NCBI GenBank assembly: GCA_016927425.1
Contig: JAFGMR010000039.1
Location: 1 to 63,441 of the forward strand
DNA from: Methanotrichaceae archaeon
GTDB lineage: Archaea > Halobacteriota > Methanosarcinia > Methanotrichales > Methanotrichaceae
Length of the DNA stretch: 63,441 bases
Direction of reading: 5' to 3'
Of this stretch, positions 38,133 through 47,959 are shown in pieces. A model generated the notes under the pieces. That model was not told the DNA's origin. It searched no databases and saw only the letters and a program-made list of their open reading frames with translations. Within the stretch, counting starts at the first letter, position 1. Each line of letters opens with the position of its first letter. The position numbers and the translations under genes were made by a program.

Positions 38133-38423
38133 TCATGCACCGCCCATCTCCTCTATGTCAGCAAGGCCTGCGGCTTCGCCGTTTGGCGTCAGCTTGTAGA
38201 CCTTGTCATCGAGATTCACGATGACATATCCTGCCTTGGGCGTGGCGTCGAAGTCGTGGGTAGCCAAGAAGAATGCGAGGTCGTACGAGGTCATGTGGGG
38301 GTCGTCGAAGCTCATCACAAGCTCCATCAGATCCTCCCCCGCGAAGGCTCCTTGGGCTGCGAAGGCCAGAAGGAGCATAACGCTTGTCACAGACCTGCAT
38401 AAAACGATCCTGTCCATGATCAT
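38133..38423 (-). CDS. Small secreted protein, unknown
   Basis: 96 residues from 38423 (AGGA 6 bases upstream and a TATA box near 38441-38449 support this start; a longer frame upstream is not needed). Signal peptide: about 28 residues ending AAQGAFAGED. The mature part, about 68 residues, includes DDPHMTSYDLAFFLATHDFD and GYVIVNLDDKVYKLTPNG. No known domain. Exported, probably soluble. Confidence 0.6.
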   Translation of the reverse strand: MIMDRIVLCRSVTSVMLLLAFAAQGAFAGEDLMELVMSFDDPHMTSYDLAFFLATHDFDATPKAGYVIVNLDDKVYKLTPNGEAAGLADIEEMGGA

Positions 38424-38532
38424 CAATCCTATTCTTCTTGATTTATAGACGACTGTGACCACTGTATCGGTCGACATTGACCGAGCTCTTGAATGCATTC
38501 GATCGCGCCCGATTGGCCAGCGTGATCCAACC

Positions 38533-38826
38533 CTATCTTCCCCCATTCTTTTTCTGCTTATCTAGCCAGGCTATGCCAACAGGCGTGAGAGCGTAGCCTC
38601 CTTCGTCCAACCTGACCAGATGGGACCCCTCGAGGACGCCCAGGTGGTACTTGGCCTCCGCCTCGGAGAGGCCCAGGGGAGCGTCCAGATCCTTCGGAAG
38701 GCACGGCCTTTTGGCCATCAGCTCCAGGATCCTTCGCCTGAGTGGGAGCTGAAGGGCTAGCAGTGCCTTTCGATGATCCTCGGCGGTCACCCATCCCTCC
38801 ATGCTTTCCGTTGGATCAAGCGGCAT
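38533..38826 (-). CDS. Winged-helix DNA-binding protein
   Basis: 97 residues with GGAG 6-9 bases before the ATG. RKALLALQLPLRRRILELMAKR and GLSEAEAKYHLGVLEGSHLV form a winged HTH of the ArsR/marR-like archaeal kind, followed by a wing GGYALTPVGIAWL. Likely a transcriptional regulator; target unknown. Lies between the small secreted protein and the CBS protein, same strand. Confidence 0.8.
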   Translation of the reverse strand: MPLDPTESMEGWVTAEDHRKALLALQLPLRRRILELMAKRPCLPKDLDAPLGLSEAEAKYHLGVLEGSHLVRLDEGGYALTPVGIAWLDKQKKNGGR

Positions 38827-38857
38827 GATATCTCCATAAGGTCGATCATATATTCGA

Positions 38858-39250
38858 TCACTCCACGCACTTCAAGAGGTCCTTGCTCGTGATAATCCCT
38901 ACGAGCGCCCCACCTTCCACAACCGGCAGCCTCCTGATGCCGTGCTCCACCATCAGCCGCGCGGCTTTTGAGGTCAAGGCCTCGGGCCCGATGGTGATCA
39001 GAGGGGCAGGGGTCATCATCTCAGAGACCTTCACCTGGGCCGGGTCGAGCCCCCGGGCGAATACCTGGCGGAGTATCTGGCTCGTGGTCACTATCCCCTC
39101 CGCCTCCTTGAGCAACCCCTCCCTGGCAACCAATACGCACCCCCTCCTCCCCTCGGCCATGAGCTTGATTGCCTGCATGACGGTGGCCTCAGGCCGCACG
39201 GTGGAGATGGGGTATGACATCAGCTCCATCACCTTCATCATCGATCCCAT
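38858..39250 (-). CDS. CBS-domain pair protein
   Basis: About 130 residues from ATG 39250 (39241 is also possible). Two CBS motifs: VMELMSYPISTVRPEATVMQAIKLM...GCVLVAREG and VSEMMTPAPLITIGPEALTSKAARLM...RRLPVVEGGALVGIITSKDLL. Such stand-alone pairs bind adenine nucleotides or S-adenosylmethionine and regulate other proteins. Twenty bases after the phosphoesterase stop. Confidence 0.88.
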   Translation of the reverse strand: MGSMMKVMELMSYPISTVRPEATVMQAIKLMAEGRRGCVLVAREGLLKEAEGIVTTSQILRQVFARGLDPAQVKVSEMMTPAPLITIGPEALTSKAARLMVEHGIRRLPVVEGGALVGIITSKDLLKCVE

Positions 39251-39269
39251 GAATAGATGGCATCCAAGG

Positions 39270-39950
39270 CTAATAACTTTGTCCACTCGGACCGATCCAG
39301 ACGACACTGATATCCCCGTTCATCTCGATGAGGGCAGAGTGGCCCATCCTCATCTCCCCTACGTTGACGATCGTAGTCGGACCCAACTTTGCGACCCCTC
39401 GCGCCTCGTGAATATGGCCGCAGATGTGAAGGTCGGGCTTGTACTCCTCGATGAACCTCTTCAAACCACGCGAGCCCGTCACCGCGCCGTCATAGGTCAG
39501 ATCGAGGATGCCTTGCGGCGGCTGATGTGTCAATAGTACTTTTCGCCTACATTCGGCGATATCCGAGAAGGCTTCGATGAGTGGGGGGCCGACATCATCT
39601 TCCCTATGATAGAATCGATCGTGATCGCCCAGGCGGCTGGGATTTCGGGCAACGATTCCTCCCATTCCCACAAATCCTGCATCGCGAAATCGGTGCGACC
39701 GCCGATGGAGAACGACGAGCCCCTCATCCTCCCAGAGGGGGATGGAAAAATCCCTAGGGTCCATATTTCCCGGGACTATCAAGACCGGAGCCCCTAGCTC
39801 CGCCAGGGCCCGGGCAACCTGCCTTGCCTCCTTTCGAGTTCCAAGGTTATGGAGATCGCCGCAAAAGGCGATCAGATCCACGTCCAGGCCGGTGATTGGG
39901 ATGAGCCGCTCCATTCGACCGTGTAGATCGGCCATCCCCAATATTCTCAT
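39270..39950 (-). CDS. Metallophosphoesterase
   Basis: 226 residues. The calcineurin-like metal site is complete: GMADLHGR, FCGDLHNLG, VPGNMDP, LLTHQPP and CGHIHEARG. The substrate could be a nucleotide, phosphoprotein or RNA end; the sequence does not tell. In line with pheT upstream (4 bases) and CBS protein downstream. Confidence 0.9.
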   Translation of the reverse strand: MRILGMADLHGRMERLIPITGLDVDLIAFCGDLHNLGTRKEARQVARALAELGAPVLIVPGNMDPRDFSIPLWEDEGLVVLHRRSHRFRDAGFVGMGGIVARNPSRLGDHDRFYHREDDVGPPLIEAFSDIAECRRKVLLTHQPPQGILDLTYDGAVTGSRGLKRFIEEYKPDLHICGHIHEARGVAKLGPTTIVNVGEMRMGHSALIEMNGDISVVWIGPSGQSY

Positions 39951-39953
39951 CTC

Positions 39954-41573
39954 TCATAGACCTCCCACTCTCAGCTCGAATCCTACGACTGGCTGCTCCA
40001 GGCCGAACCCCTTGATCACGAGGGGATGGAGCTCGCCGAAGCATCCGATCCTCTGGCCGTCGATGAGGAGGTCCGCTCCCCTCCCCGAAAGGAAGGCTGG
40101 ATCCTCGGAGGAGACGATCTCCGCCACAATTGCAAGCTCCCTCATCACCGTCTCGGCGAGCGCCCTTATCTCAGAGAAGCCAGCAGAGCTGTGGATGGAG
40201 GCTGCGGCTAGATTGGTCCGCGTCCGCCCGCCTTCGACGACATCGCCCACGGCGAAGATCCTCTGAGGGAGCGGATGATGCTGGTTGAGGGCGAAGATCT
40301 CAAGGAGGCTTGGAAGGATGGTCGTTCTCACCATGTCATGCAGCTCGCTAATCGGATGGAGGACCTTGGTCTCGCCGCACCGGGGCCGCCTCATCCAATC
40401 GAAATGGACCTTAACGCTAGTCAGCGTGAAGGGCATCGTCTCCAGGTATCCAAGGCCGGCCATCACCTCCCTGATCTCCCCTTTGCGTCGCTCAAGAGGA
40501 TGGCGGCTTGCTACGGTGACGGTGACCGGGAGCTTTGCCTCGAGATTATCGTATCCATATCCCTTGGCAGCATCCTCGAAGATATCCCATGAATGCATTA
40601 TGTCTGCCCTATAGGCCGGGATCTGCACTTCCACGCTTCTATCATCCAGGGGACGAGCGCCAATGCGCATCCTCTCCAGGCAAAGCGCTAGCTCCTCCGC
40701 CGTCAGATCGAAGCCGATGAGCCCGTTTGCCTCTTCGACATTCACAAGCCGCTTCGTGGGGGCGAGGTCAGGTGTGATGATCTCGCGAGCCTCCCTTCTG
40801 ATGATCACGCTCTCGATCTCCCCTCCTCTCTCGGCAAGGGCGGAGACGACGATGTTGAGGGCCTTATAGACCACGGGGTCGGTCCCGGTCACGTCTATGA
40901 AGAGGTCCTTTGTCTCCTCCCTCACCCGAGTCAGCTCTCCGTTGATGATTGGAGGAAATGAGAGGACGCGGTCTTTGGCGTCCACTATGAGGGGATAGCG
41001 CTCAAAGCCATCCAGTATGTGGCCATAGCCTTTCCCCTTTGGATGGAGCTTGAGGATCTCTCCCATCGACATCTCCTCTTCGAAGTCGAGGGGAACGAAG
41101 CCTCTCTCCGGAGGCGCTGCGAGATAGCGAAACGGCGGGCTGACTCGGGAGATGTCGTGCACGCCAATTGCAACCTTCCTCCTGTTGCGCCCTAGTCCCC
41201 AATGCAGGTCTTCTTGTAGGTCCATCAGTGACTCGATCGCTGGATCGCTGAACGCAAGCCCCCTCACAACGGCGCAGCCGATGATCGGCCGGACCAGATC
41301 CACGGATCTCTCGACCTGCATCACGATCCCGCTAGGCCTCACCCGGTAGCTAGGAAGCCCTGGCTCGATTCCCAGGAATCCTCGCATGGCCCTTGCTACC
41401 CCTTCAGTGCTGTAGAGATCGGGCCGGTCGGGGAAGAACTCCACGTCCACGCGATCCTCCTCGGCGCTCTTTCCGATGTCAGCCCCGATCATGGGAAGTC
41501 GGCTCATGATCTCCTCCCGGGAAGCGCCTACAAGCTCTTCTAGATCCTGATAATATAACCTCACGACAGGCAT
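39954..41573 (-). CDS. pheT: Phenylalanyl-tRNA synthetase beta subunit
   Basis: 539 residues, the archaeal/eukaryal short form. Start at ATG 41573 (MPVVRLYYQDLEELVG) because GAGGTG precedes it by 6 bases; an in-frame GTG at 41582 lies inside the SD. B3/4 editing domain around residues 90-260, B5 (YRADIMHSWDIFEDAAKGYGYDN) and a catalytic-like core (MPFTLTS, ELHDMVRTTILPSLLE). Forms an alpha2-beta2 enzyme with PheS, encoded 11 bases upstream. Confidence 0.96.
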   Translation of the reverse strand: MPVVRLYYQDLEELVGASREEIMSRLPMIGADIGKSAEEDRVDVEFFPDRPDLYSTEGVARAMRGFLGIEPGLPSYRVRPSGIVMQVERSVDLVRPIIGCAVVRGLAFSDPAIESLMDLQEDLHWGLGRNRRKVAIGVHDISRVSPPFRYLAAPPERGFVPLDFEEEMSMGEILKLHPKGKGYGHILDGFERYPLIVDAKDRVLSFPPIINGELTRVREETKDLFIDVTGTDPVVYKALNIVVSALAERGGEIESVIIRREAREIITPDLAPTKRLVNVEEANGLIGFDLTAEELALCLERMRIGARPLDDRSVEVQIPAYRADIMHSWDIFEDAAKGYGYDNLEAKLPVTVTVASRHPLERRKGEIREVMAGLGYLETMPFTLTSVKVHFDWMRRPRCGETKVLHPISELHDMVRTTILPSLLEIFALNQHHPLPQRIFAVGDVVEGGRTRTNLAAASIHSSAGFSEIRALAETVMRELAIVAEIVSSEDPAFLSGRGADLLIDGQRIGCFGELHPLVIKGFGLEQPVVGFELRVGGL

Positions 41574-41583
41574 GATATCCACC

Positions 41584-43050
41584 TCATATTCCGGTCGATA
41601 GCGGCGTCTCCCTCAGCCAGCCCATGTCCGACTGGTACAGAAGCCTCAGATCCTTCAATCCAAGCCGCAGCATGGCGAGCCTGCCAACTCCAAGCCCCCA
41701 GGCGAGCACGGGATGCTCTATGCCGAAGGGGGCCGTCACCTCCCGGCGGAAGACCCCTGCTCCTCCAAGCTCTACCCATCCAAGGCCGTCTATGTACACC
41801 TCCGGCTCGACGCTCGGCTCGGTGTAGGGGAAGTACCCCGGCCTGAACCTGACCTCCGAAAAGCCCATCTTTGAGTAGAACTCCTTGAGCACGCCGAGGA
41901 GGTTTGCGAATGTTGCGCCCTCGTCCATTATCACCCCTTCCAGCTGCTCGAACTCAGGCAGGTGGGTGGCATCGATCGCCTCTCTGCGGTAGGCTCGGTC
42001 TATCGAAAAGGCCTTGACAGGTGGATCCGTATGCTCTGCCAGGTACTTTATCGTGACAGCGGTGGTGTGGGTTCTAAGGACCTCCCGCCTTGCGACATCC
42101 GGGCTCCAGCTTCCGCCCCATCCAGTCGACCCTATCTCTCCGCCGCTCTCATGCATGCTCTTGATGCTGGAATAGTCGGGGATATCCGCTTTTCCATCCA
42201 GGTAGAAAGTGTCCTGCATCTCCCGTGCCGGATGGTCCTGGGGCTGGAAGAGGGCATCGAAGTTCCAGAAGCTTGACTGGACGATCTCCCCCTTGATCTC
42301 TGCAAAGCCCATCTCAAGCATGATCTCGCGCATGCGGTCGAGCATCCTCTGGTAGGGATGCCTCTTTCCGGGGAATATCGGCTCTGCCTTGAGGGTAACG
42401 TCGTACGGGCGGACCTGGTAAGTCCTCTCCCCATAGCTAACGAGGTTGCCCACCCATTGCCCTGCTTTGATCAGCTCGGGAGTTATATGGGTAAGGGTCT
42501 CGGCAGTAATGCCGGCGCTGCTTCCTTCCTTCCTTCCGGCATCTGTTGCTCGATAGAGCCATGACTTGGACGTTACTGAGGTTACGAGCCCGCGTCCCTT
42601 GAGCAGAAGAAGCCCTTCCTTTGGCAGATGGGAGGATTCAATCGGTCCTTCGAGCAGCATGGAGAGTGCTCTCTCGTCCTCGCCCCTCTCGGCTTCGGTT
42701 GCGGGAACGATCATCCCCCTCTCGATCGAGGCCCAGCCCTTTCTCTTCAGCCAGCCAAGGCCGATCTTTAACGAGGGGTCCTTGAGATCGCTAATCGGCA
42801 TGCCTTCTCCAATCACCTCCAGTATCCTCCTTTCCGGCAGGCCCTCTCTTGCGTAGAGCTCTCCTTCTGGCGTCAGCGAGAAGGCCTCCTCGACGGTCTT
42901 CTCCACATGGATAAACCCATTCTCGCTCAATGAGTCAGCGGTCGACCTCACCGCCTCGATCTTCATTCCCGTCAGATCGGCGATCTCCTTGGGGTCGAGA
43001 TGACCAATGGATATCGCTCTTAGAACCTTGGCCTCGCTTTCGGACAACAT
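41584..43050 (-). CDS. pheS: Phenylalanyl-tRNA synthetase alpha subunit
   Basis: 488 residues. The N-terminal 170 residues are winged-helix-like DNA/tRNA-binding modules (EAKVLRAISIGHLDPKEIAD). Class II motif 2 (RTHTTAVTIKYL ... FSIDRAYRREAIDATHLPEF) and motif 3 (GLGVGRLAMLRLGLKDLR) form the active site. Charges tRNA-Phe with phenylalanine. First gene of the pheST pair. Confidence 0.97.
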   Translation of the reverse strand: MLSESEAKVLRAISIGHLDPKEIADLTGMKIEAVRSTADSLSENGFIHVEKTVEEAFSLTPEGELYAREGLPERRILEVIGEGMPISDLKDPSLKIGLGWLKRKGWASIERGMIVPATEAERGEDERALSMLLEGPIESSHLPKEGLLLLKGRGLVTSVTSKSWLYRATDAGRKEGSSAGITAETLTHITPELIKAGQWVGNLVSYGERTYQVRPYDVTLKAEPIFPGKRHPYQRMLDRMREIMLEMGFAEIKGEIVQSSFWNFDALFQPQDHPAREMQDTFYLDGKADIPDYSSIKSMHESGGEIGSTGWGGSWSPDVARREVLRTHTTAVTIKYLAEHTDPPVKAFSIDRAYRREAIDATHLPEFEQLEGVIMDEGATFANLLGVLKEFYSKMGFSEVRFRPGYFPYTEPSVEPEVYIDGLGWVELGGAGVFRREVTAPFGIEHPVLAWGLGVGRLAMLRLGLKDLRLLYQSDMGWLRETPLSTGI

Positions 43051-43170
43051 GATATCATCTCATGGGCAGCGCCATCCTATACGGATACATCTATATAAGC
43101 TGCCCGTCGGGCGGCTGCGGCATCAGGACTGCTAAAAGAGAAACGGCTTTGGATGAATCGCGTTTCGGCT

Positions 43171-43878
43171 TCAAGGAGCTGGATAGCTCTCCAGCTCCTC
43201 TATCGCCTCTATGACGCCTTCCACCGCTGCCTGGAAGAATGCCTCGCCCTTCTCCCTGGTGGCCTTGGTGGGGTCGCCAATGATGCCTGAGCCCATCAGG
43301 GGGCGCATATCCTTGAGGATAAGGTGCTTTGGCCTCTCAGGGAACTGGCCTTGTGGGAGCCCCTTTACGAGCTCCTCTCGATGGAGCAGCATACGTGAGG
43401 TCTCGATCTCCCCGGCGTGTCCATCTCCCGGAGTCTCCGCGATGCCGTGCACAAGCTCGAAGTCCGAGACGAGCGATATCCTGAGGTCGACGACGTCGAG
43501 CGCCCTCGCTGCAGCCTCCCTGAGAGAGGCCATATGCTGGCTTCCTGCATGCCCTGTGAGGATTAGCACATTGCGAAATCCCGTCCAGTGGAGGGATACC
43601 AGAATGTCCTTGCTGATAAGCCGTAAGGAGGCCTCTCCGATGGAGATCGTCCCTGGAAAGGCCCTTGTGCTCATGCAGACCCCGTAAGGCATCGATGGGG
43701 CGACGAAGACCTCTCTATGCCTTGCCACCTCCTTTGCCACCTCCTCCGCCTGGATGGTGTCCGTGGAGGTGGGCAGATGAGGGCCGTGCTCCTCGGTCGC
43801 CCCCATCGGGAGTATTATCGTCCTCGTGCGAGAGAGCCCTTCCACGATCTCGACCCAGGTCATCTCCTCGAGCATCAT
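43171..43878 (-). CDS. arfB: Creatininase-family amidohydrolase, ArfB-like
   Basis: 235 residues. The metal site motif PMGATEEHGPHLPTSTDT and later LTGHAGSQHMASLREA and GDGHAGEIETS match the creatininase fold. In methanogens a member of this family (ArfB) deformylates the first intermediate of riboflavin and F420 synthesis, which fits the organism. Other members act on creatinine or mycofactocin precursors, so the symbol is a best guess. Stands 12 bases before aglB in the same direction. Confidence 0.7.
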   Translation of the reverse strand: MMLEEMTWVEIVEGLSRTRTIILPMGATEEHGPHLPTSTDTIQAEEVAKEVARHREVFVAPSMPYGVCMSTRAFPGTISIGEASLRLISKDILVSLHWTGFRNVLILTGHAGSQHMASLREAAARALDVVDLRISLVSDFELVHGIAETPGDGHAGEIETSRMLLHREELVKGLPQGQFPERPKHLILKDMRPLMGSGIIGDPTKATREKGEAFFQAAVEGVIEAIEELESYPAP

Positions 43879-43890
43879 GGCCTAAACCCC

Positions 43891-46665
43891 TCAGGAGACC
43901 TCGATTGCGGAGCCCTGGAGCACCATCTCCTCTGGGATGCGGATCTCGTAGACGGTCTCCCCCACGATCAGCCGATAAGGTCCAGACGGTCCGACGTCGA
44001 AGTTCGTCCCCTCGGGCACCGGTCCCTCGGTCGAGTAGGGAACGACGAGCGTGTACTCCCCGTCGGATACCGTCGACTGGACGTAGTTGAAGGTGCGGTT
44101 GAAGTTGGTGACGATCGCAGCGGTGATGAACACCCTCGTTCCAGCCGGCGCCTTCCCCGTCAGAGCGACGCCTGGGACGTGCTCGAACGTCTTGACGTGC
44201 CCGTAGTAGTTCATGACCGGCCCCGATTCATGGACCAGGCGGTAGTGCTGGAGGGCCTCTACCGGCACGCATGGCGCAGCCGGGCTTCGGCTGACGATCG
44301 CAGCGGTGAGCCCTTGGCCCAAGCTCTGGTTGACGAACTCGCGGAGTTCGGAGAGGTTGGCGGAGATCTCGGGGGCAGATACCATGACTGGCACGCTCAT
44401 CCCATCTTGCACCTCGATCGCCTTGTAGGCGATGCCTACCGCGTCGGTGATTGGGGCCTCGCTTCCATCGAACATATGGAGCCTCGCAACAATCGTCTTG
44501 AAGTAGGGCTCCTGCCAGAACTGGATTGGCACAATTGTTTCTCCCTGGGGTTGGTAGACCGCCCCAGAGTAGCGGTTGTAGGGAATGGCGCTCCAGGCGG
44601 CGATCGCGTGGAACTTGCCTAGAGCCATGGAGTCATCCGTCATGACGAATTTGGTGTTCATGTATGGGGATCGGTTGAGGTCAAGGTTGGAGAGCACCCT
44701 CTCGGCCTCCTCCTCGGACTCCGCCAAAAAGAAGGGCGACGATCCGGGAACGCCAGCTGTCTTGTTGCCTATGCCCTCTTGGAAGGGATTGGCATTGGGA
44801 TAGCGCCCGCTTATCGTCTCGATGAGGTGTCCATAGTCCCACCACGACATGACACCATATGCCGTATCCGGGTATGTGAAGGCCTCTCCTTCAGGCGGCC
44901 GCTCGTAGATCTCGTAGATGCCGAGCCCCGGTTCGGGCGTGTTGTTTCCTAGCCACATGATTGAGTTGTACCAATCCCTATCCGGGCCTCCTACCGAATT
45001 TGCCATGAGGTTGGACATGCTCAGGCTGGGGTATACCAAGAGGAGCGCCACAACGATGAGTGCTGCCAGATGCTGGACCTTCACGTCTTTGACCATCTCT
45101 TTGGGCTCTTTCGTCCATGCCACGATCCTCCCGTCCAGATCCTCGATATGCACGAGTTCCAGGAACCTGATTCCGAAATATCCGCATAGGATTGCTACAT
45201 TCACGCCGAAGTAGTAGGCGGACCGGTTGGCCGAAAGCGTCGCTCCGAGGATTATCAGGCTCCACACAACGACCAGAAGGTCGGAGGCGCGGAGATCCTT
45301 TGCATATCGGAGGATGAGAAGCGCAATGCCTACCAGGGCGAAGAAGAACGTCGTAGTTATGATATCAAGCAAGGCAGGCGGATTTGCCATTACCAAATTC
45401 AGTATGCCTGGGAAGTTTCCGGCGATGCCGTTGTTATACCATAGGGGCGAGAGCTCCTGAACGGTTGCTGCCCCGCCTGCCCTTGGTAATAGGTAGAACG
45501 GGATCGCTTCTTTCAGATAGCTGATGAAGCCTGGGGATATCACGAAGGCAAGCGCCAGATCCAGGACTGCCACGCCCACGATGGAGAGGGGGAATCCGGC
45601 AGCGCCTCCGATCTTCTTCCCTCTGAGATAGCGCGACGCCGCGGCTATTTCAACCACCCAGATCGCCCCCAGAAGCAACATCATGGGCTGGAAGAGGGAG
45701 TACTGGATGACGCTGAACCTGTTCTGTGGATTTGCGAATGGGACGACTGTCAAGAGAGCCAGGGGGAAGGCAATGCCCAGGATGATTGCCAGATAGTCGA
45801 TATTCTTCCCTCGGTGATGGTCTATCATGGCCTGGATGGTCACGAAGATGAGTATGATGCCCTCGAATAGGACTCCCATGGCCCAGGAGTCGATGTATAG
45901 CCCGAGGAAGATCCCGGCGAGTCCGGCCAGTATGAGCGATCTTCGAACATTGGTCCTCTCGATCTGTCGAATGGTGGAGAGGTTGAGGTCCCTGCCGCTT
46001 CTCAGAGCTAGCATCAAAAAGAGCATGGCAAGCGTGCTCAACAGGGTCTCCGTTGAGTGGTGATCCGTGAATCCAAGCGTCGTTCGCGAGAATAGCTGAC
46101 CTGGCAGGACTGCGACTGTGATTGCAGCGATAAAGCCGCATCCTCGGCCGCCGATCTCCTTTCCGATCCAGTAGACTGGAAGGATCAGGAGCGTCCCCAT
46201 GATCGCTGGCCAATATGCTCCAACGACGTCCACCGTGTGCAGGCTGGGGTGGCCGAGTCCCACGATATAGGAGAGGATGGTGATCCCCCAGCTGACGAAG
46301 GGGCCGAAGTGCAGGCTGGTGCCGTAGGGGAAGTATGTGAGTGGATCGAAGAAGGTGCGATGAAGGTTGAGCATTGTGCTCTTTGCGAGCATCATATGAT
46401 ACCATGCATCGCTCTCGCTTGAGAACATCACAACATCGCCCTGGAAGACCCGGCTCCAGGGGATGATAGCCCTGAGGTAGAGCGAGAAGATCATGACCAC
46501 AATGATTGCCGCATACCAATACCGGTCCGGGCTATGGACCTGCTTCCTTGGGGGCGCGGGCTTGGGGATGGCCTGCTTTTGGGGGGGGGACGCAGCAGCT
46601 CCTGGCTGGCCCTTATCCACCCCCTTCTTCCCCCTTTGCATCCTATCCGGGGATCTCTTTGACAT
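43891..46665 (-). CDS. aglB: Oligosaccharyltransferase (N-glycosylation)
   Basis: 924 residues from ATG 46665, which has a TTTAAAAAG TATA-like box about 30 bases upstream; upstream in-frame ATGs (46749) are rejected. Residues 1-50 are a charged, disordered cytoplasmic tail. Roughly 13 membrane helices follow, with the acidic motif ESDAWYHMM in the first outer loop, FTDHHSTET, and the catalytic WWDYGH motif at the start of the extracellular C-terminal domain. AglB transfers a lipid-linked glycan to NxS/T of secreted proteins; the large DUF11 protein at 2750 has many such sites. Confidence 0.96.
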   Translation of the reverse strand: MSKRSPDRMQRGKKGVDKGQPGAAASPPQKQAIPKPAPPRKQVHSPDRYWYAAIIVVMIFSLYLRAIIPWSRVFQGDVVMFSSESDAWYHMMLAKSTMLNLHRTFFDPLTYFPYGTSLHFGPFVSWGITILSYIVGLGHPSLHTVDVVGAYWPAIMGTLLILPVYWIGKEIGGRGCGFIAAITVAVLPGQLFSRTTLGFTDHHSTETLLSTLAMLFLMLALRSGRDLNLSTIRQIERTNVRRSLILAGLAGIFLGLYIDSWAMGVLFEGIILIFVTIQAMIDHHRGKNIDYLAIILGIAFPLALLTVVPFANPQNRFSVIQYSLFQPMMLLLGAIWVVEIAAASRYLRGKKIGGAAGFPLSIVGVAVLDLALAFVISPGFISYLKEAIPFYLLPRAGGAATVQELSPLWYNNGIAGNFPGILNLVMANPPALLDIITTTFFFALVGIALLILRYAKDLRASDLLVVVWSLIILGATLSANRSAYYFGVNVAILCGYFGIRFLELVHIEDLDGRIVAWTKEPKEMVKDVKVQHLAALIVVALLLVYPSLSMSNLMANSVGGPDRDWYNSIMWLGNNTPEPGLGIYEIYERPPEGEAFTYPDTAYGVMSWWDYGHLIETISGRYPNANPFQEGIGNKTAGVPGSSPFFLAESEEEAERVLSNLDLNRSPYMNTKFVMTDDSMALGKFHAIAAWSAIPYNRYSGAVYQPQGETIVPIQFWQEPYFKTIVARLHMFDGSEAPITDAVGIAYKAIEVQDGMSVPVMVSAPEISANLSELREFVNQSLGQGLTAAIVSRSPAAPCVPVEALQHYRLVHESGPVMNYYGHVKTFEHVPGVALTGKAPAGTRVFITAAIVTNFNRTFNYVQSTVSDGEYTLVVPYSTEGPVPEGTNFDVGPSGPYRLIVGETVYEIRIPEEMVLQGSAIEVS

Positions 46666-46861
46666 CGAGGTTGTCAGAGACCGTTCCCACTTTTTAAACG
46701 TTCTGATGGGCATCGATATTGGCCCGTTCACAGGGCTTGCAGACCCCATCTCCCCTCGGCAGCTTCATCGAAGGACCAGGGAGCGCGCCACTGGCGACAA
46801 TGGGGAATCGATCTCCTCACAAGTATTAAGGCCCATGAGGACTAACAGTTGGATGATCAAT

Positions 46862-47317
46862 ATGGCTGAAGCTAAGGACTTATCGGGACTTGGAGGAATG
46901 CTGAACGGCTTTAGAGATATGGTGAAGGATGACAAGAAGATCACATTCGTGGGAACGCCCGGATTTTGCACCCCTTTTGCCCTATTCTTGGGATTTCCCG
47001 TACGCGATAAGGAACTTGCATTCGTCCCCAATCTCAACATCGATGGCACGAGGGCGCTTGTGGCTACCGAATACGGCCTGGAGCTGGGCGGCCCAGTTTC
47101 GGCAGCTGCAGATGCTCTCGTGATACTGGGCGGCATGGCCATGCCAAAGATCGGCGTGAGCCTGGAGGAGATGGAGGCATTCCTCAAGGTGGTGGAGCAC
47201 AAAAAGCTGATCGGCGTCTGCTTTATGGGAATCTTCGATAAGGCAGGCTGGTGTCAGAGGTTGAAGTACGATATGCTAATGAACGTGGACCTCAGGGGGG
47301 ATATCATCAGATATTGA
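46862..47317 (+). CDS. DUF2124 family protein
   Basis: 151 residues from ATG 46862 (MAEAKDLSGLGGML), with alternatives at 46853 and further upstream inside aglB. The sequence KKITFVGTPGFCTPFALFLGFPVRD and DALVILGGMAMPKIGVSLEEM is of a methanogen-specific family of unknown role. Cys at GFCTPF and GVCFMG are candidates for a functional site. No signal or membrane segment. Followed by tRNA-Ile on the other strand. Confidence 0.75.
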   Translation: MAEAKDLSGLGGMLNGFRDMVKDDKKITFVGTPGFCTPFALFLGFPVRDKELAFVPNLNIDGTRALVATEYGLELGGPVSAAADALVILGGMAMPKIGVSLEEMEAFLKVVEHKKLIGVCFMGIFDKAGWCQRLKYDMLMNVDLRGDIIRY

Positions 47318-47363
47318 AATCCCTACTTTGATATATTCTCAGCAACTAATATGAAAAAACGAG

Positions 47364-47437
47364 TGGGCCCGACGCGATTTGAACGCGTGACCTCACGGTT
47401 ATCAGCCGTGCGCTCAACCAGGCTAAGCTACGGGCCC
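47364..47437 (-). tRNA. tRNA-Ile (GAU)
   Basis: Acceptor GGGCCCG/CGGGCCC is fully paired with discriminator A. The anticodon loop CTGATAA carries GAT between stems CACGG and CCGTG. T-loop TTCAAAT sits on an ACGCG/CGCGT stem. 74 bases, no intron. Confidence 0.96.
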
Positions 47438-47553
47438 GACCTGCTCCTTGATTACCCATCCCATTAATAACATTTTCCCTAGGATGGGGCAGGGGGCCCT
47501 CCTTTCGACAGGCTTAAATCGAGAGCATCAGAGGTGCGCATGGTGATATTATC

Positions 47554-47925
47554 ATGGGGGCTCCTAAAGAGGACAAATCAGAGGATCTGCGAGGACTCTA
47601 CGACCTAGCCATACCGCTTGGCATGCCAGTGAGCGTCATACGGGAACTTGTGGAGAGCTTCGAGCTTGAACCGGTTCGAAGGAAGGCCAAGGTGGATATG
47701 GTTGGAGAGGCGGAGGAGAGGGAGATCCTGGTACTTCGTGGCGACCTTGAAACCGTTAGGGCGGCTGAGAAGCACATGTTCGAGGCCCTGGACAGGAAGA
47801 TTGAGGAATGGGATCGCTCCACCCGCTACAGGGATCTTGCTCCCAAGGAGGGCCAGCCTGAGGGGGCAGAGCCGACAGAGGCTGGGTCGCTAGAGGGTGA
47901 GCCGACAGAGACGGGGAAAGAGTAG
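47554..47925 (+). CDS. Conserved-looking hypothetical protein
   Basis: 123 residues, preceded by a TTAAAT box (about 47510) and GGTGAT near the ATG. The first 90 residues are helical and acidic/basic balanced (LYDLAIPLGMPVSVIRELVESF, VRAAEKHMFEALDRKIEEWD). The tail has imperfect repeats of GAEPTEAGS / GEPTETGKE and looks disordered. I do not recognise the family. Single gene, convergent with queE. Confidence 0.7.
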   Translation: MGAPKEDKSEDLRGLYDLAIPLGMPVSVIRELVESFELEPVRRKAKVDMVGEAEEREILVLRGDLETVRAAEKHMFEALDRKIEEWDRSTRYRDLAPKEGQPEGAEPTEAGSLEGEPTETGKE

Positions 47926-47959
47926 GGCTGCTCGCAGAAGGGGGGGAATAGGATCCTTC

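Noticed and set aside
43717-44622. Forward 301-codon frame opposite arfB/aglB
   Set aside because: Composition is rich in Arg, Asp and His as expected for an antisense shadow; it spans two certain genes on the other strand.
46493-46861. Extended N-terminus for the DUF2124 gene
   Set aside because: It would overlap aglB's N-terminal coding region and its promoter; MAEAKD at 46862 is the natural start.
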